From contig JAQVYO010000088.1 of assembly GCA_028708585.1 (NCBI GenBank), forward strand, positions 1 through 6,345: DNA of 6,345 bases, given 5' to 3'. The translations under genes and the position numbers were made by a program. Within the stretch, counting starts at the first letter, position 1. Each line of letters starts with the position of its first letter. Of this stretch, positions 5,273-6,345 are shown piece after piece. The stretch is from Oscillospiraceae bacterium (GTDB lineage: Bacteria; Bacillota; Clostridia; Oscillospirales; Oscillospiraceae). The notes beneath the pieces were generated by a model. The model was given only the letters and a program-made list of their open reading frames with translations, had not been told where the DNA came from and ran no database searches.

Positions 5273-6345
5273 ATGAAGAAAGCATTATTCAGCGGTCTGC
5301 TCGTTCTGTCCATGGTGTTGTCCCTGATGCCCATAACGGCTCTGGCGGCAGAGGGAGACATATGCCTTGGCTGCGGCGCCGTAGAAGACGAGCACGGCGA
5401 TACTGCCCACAAAGCCAATTGCCGTTTTACCTGTCCCATAGCGGGATGCACCGTTACATACGGCAGTTCCGGATACCAGCACAGCGATAAACAGTGCCCG
5501 TATTCGGATTCCGCGCTCTACTGCCCTGAGTGCGGCTATCTGACCTATGTAGCGGAGGAAGACGATTACTACCATGCCGCTGGCTGTTCCATCGGCTACC
5601 CCGATGACGGGGGCGCTTCCGGAATAGGGGATGATGTCCCCCTGCCGTCAGATTTTGACCTGAAAGGGGACGACGACGTCATTTATTTTGGAGTGGACAG
5701 CGACCATTTTGATGACAGCACGAAAATGTTCGAACAGGACATGCTCATCTCCCAAAACAGCGATTACCTCAGTGGGAAATCCACCGCTTCACTGTGGCAG
5801 TATCTGGCCTATGCCATTCAGGACCAGTACGGCATGGGCACCGGCGCCGGCAAGTTTAAGACACAGTTTGACAATGTGATATCCAAAGGCCTTGCTTATA
5901 ATACAAACTCCGCCGCCTCCTATTCCGGCAACCACACAAACGGTGACAATACTTATAAAACTGCTGCGTCAGGAATTATCTATGACAAATCGATGTCAGA
6001 CGCCGGCGCGGCGATTGAGACTGCCATTTTTAGCGCGTACAGGGCCAACGGAGGCGGAAGAAATGACAAGTACGGCAGCGACACAAACGCAGCCGTCAAA
6101 AAGAACAGCGCACTGTCCGAGGACACAGATGCCGGCGATGTCTTTTGGATGCTGACAGGCGCGTACAAGACCAGCGGCACCAACAAAAAAGGGCATTACC
6201 AGGCGCTTGCCGTATTATTCAGCGACTTTAAAATAACGGCGATCCTGCCGGAGGACGACGGGAAGTTCTATCAGTCCAAGATTTCCGAATCCGCGCCGGG
6301 AAGCAAAACATACGCTTCCGATGTCAATAACATGACCGCTGTCCC
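5273..6345 (+). CDS. Secreted protein with N-terminal triple Cys/His (zinc-finger-like) array, 3' end outside window
   Basis: The frame is open from ATG 5273 to the right edge (357 codons). The N-terminus is a clear Sec signal peptide: MKK, a hydrophobic core at 4-22 and an A-L-A cleavage site after about residue 25. There is no lipobox. Residues 31-105 hold three modules: C31-x2-C34-x11-H46-x3-C50, C54-x4-C59-x10-H70-x4-C75 and C84-x2-C87-x13-H101-x3-C105. These use every cysteine in the visible protein. Residues 110-150 are Asp/Gly-rich. From about 165 onward the sequence is Tyr/Ser/Asn/Thr-rich (SLWQYLAYAIQDQYG, TAASGIIYDKSMSDAGAAIE, DVFWMLTGAY), suggesting an extracellular domain or pore-former-like region, but no family was recognised. 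The ribosome binding site GGGAGG (5255-5260) lies inside the upstream remnant with a long 12-nt spacing. It is exported to the cell surface or medium; function unknown. Confidence 0.82.
   Translation, partial: MKKALFSGLLVLSMVLSLMPITALAAEGDICLGCGAVEDEHGDTAHKANCRFTCPIAGCTVTYGSSGYQHSDKQCPYSDSALYCPECGYLTYVAEEDDYYHAAGCSIGYPDDGGASGIGDDVPLPSDFDLKGDDDVIYFGVDSDHFDDSTKMFEQDMLISQNSDYLSGKSTASLWQYLAYAIQDQYGMGTGAGKFKTQFDNVISKGLAYNTNSAASYSGNHTNGDNTYKTAASGIIYDKSMSDAGAAIETAIFSAYRANGGGRNDKYGSDTNAAVKKNSALSEDTDAGDVFWMLTGAYKTSGTNKKGHYQALAVLFSDFKITAILPEDDGKFYQSKISESAPGSKTYASDVNNMTAV

Noticed and set aside
5346..5365. Possible lipoprotein attachment at C31 of the secreted protein
   Set aside because: The cysteine is about six residues past the signal peptidase I site (A-L-A) and is not preceded by a lipobox. 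It belongs to the first Cys/His module.
4968..5575. Overlapping - strand frames in the right part of the window
   Set aside because: They overlap the signal-peptide-bearing + strand gene and the remnant, lack ribosome binding sites and show no domain features.
1..6345. tRNA, rRNA, CRISPR array, insertion sequence or riboswitch
   Set aside because: No cloverleaf-like, spaced-repeat, transposase or long-leader structure could be found on either strand by reading.

Overview
The window looks like a chromosomal segment of a Gram-positive, low-to-mid GC bacterium of the class Clostridia, perhaps Oscillospiraceae/Ruminococcaceae-like. The evidence is strong AGGAGG-type ribosome binding sites, a YusI-like ArsC/Spx-family protein, a 7TM-type sensor kinase with an OmpR-family regulator, and a Sec signal peptide typical of gut Firmicutes. 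The taxonomic placement is inference; no rRNA or other marker is present.

Left part (1-1652, all +). The window opens inside a recQ helicase gene; only the RQC winged helix and the HRDC domain are visible. A 170-bp gap contains a good sigma-A-type promoter (722-750). Then follow two closely spaced genes, a 115-aa thioredoxin-fold protein of the ArsC/Spx family and a 170-aa YgjP-like zinc metallopeptidase (HELAH motif), which probably form one transcript closed by a clear intrinsic terminator (1705-1743).

Middle part (1812-4513). A 672-aa membrane sensor histidine kinase (extracytoplasmic beta-sandwich, seven membrane helices, HisKA, HATPase) on the + strand faces an OmpR/PhoB-family response regulator on the - strand. 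The two genes converge so tightly that their stop codons share one TTAA (3827-3830). They are probably a two-component pair despite lacking the usual operon order. Upstream of the regulator, the 167-bp divergent spacer (4514-4680) carries a perfect 16-bp palindrome (4584-4599), a candidate operator between the regulator and the next gene.

Right part (4681-6345, +). A small DUF2442 protein is followed by about 100 bp of non-coding sequence and then an open frame with no start codon (5050-5271) that reads like the 3' end of a lost gene. One base after its stop begins a secreted protein that runs off the window. It has a Sec signal peptide and then three successive C-x2/4-C-x10-13-H-x3/4-C modules that account for all nine cysteines seen. 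Neither the remnant nor the secreted protein was recognised. The arrangement suggests that an operon lost its 5' end by recombination near 4951-5050. The triple Cys/His array in an exported protein is the most unusual item in the window.
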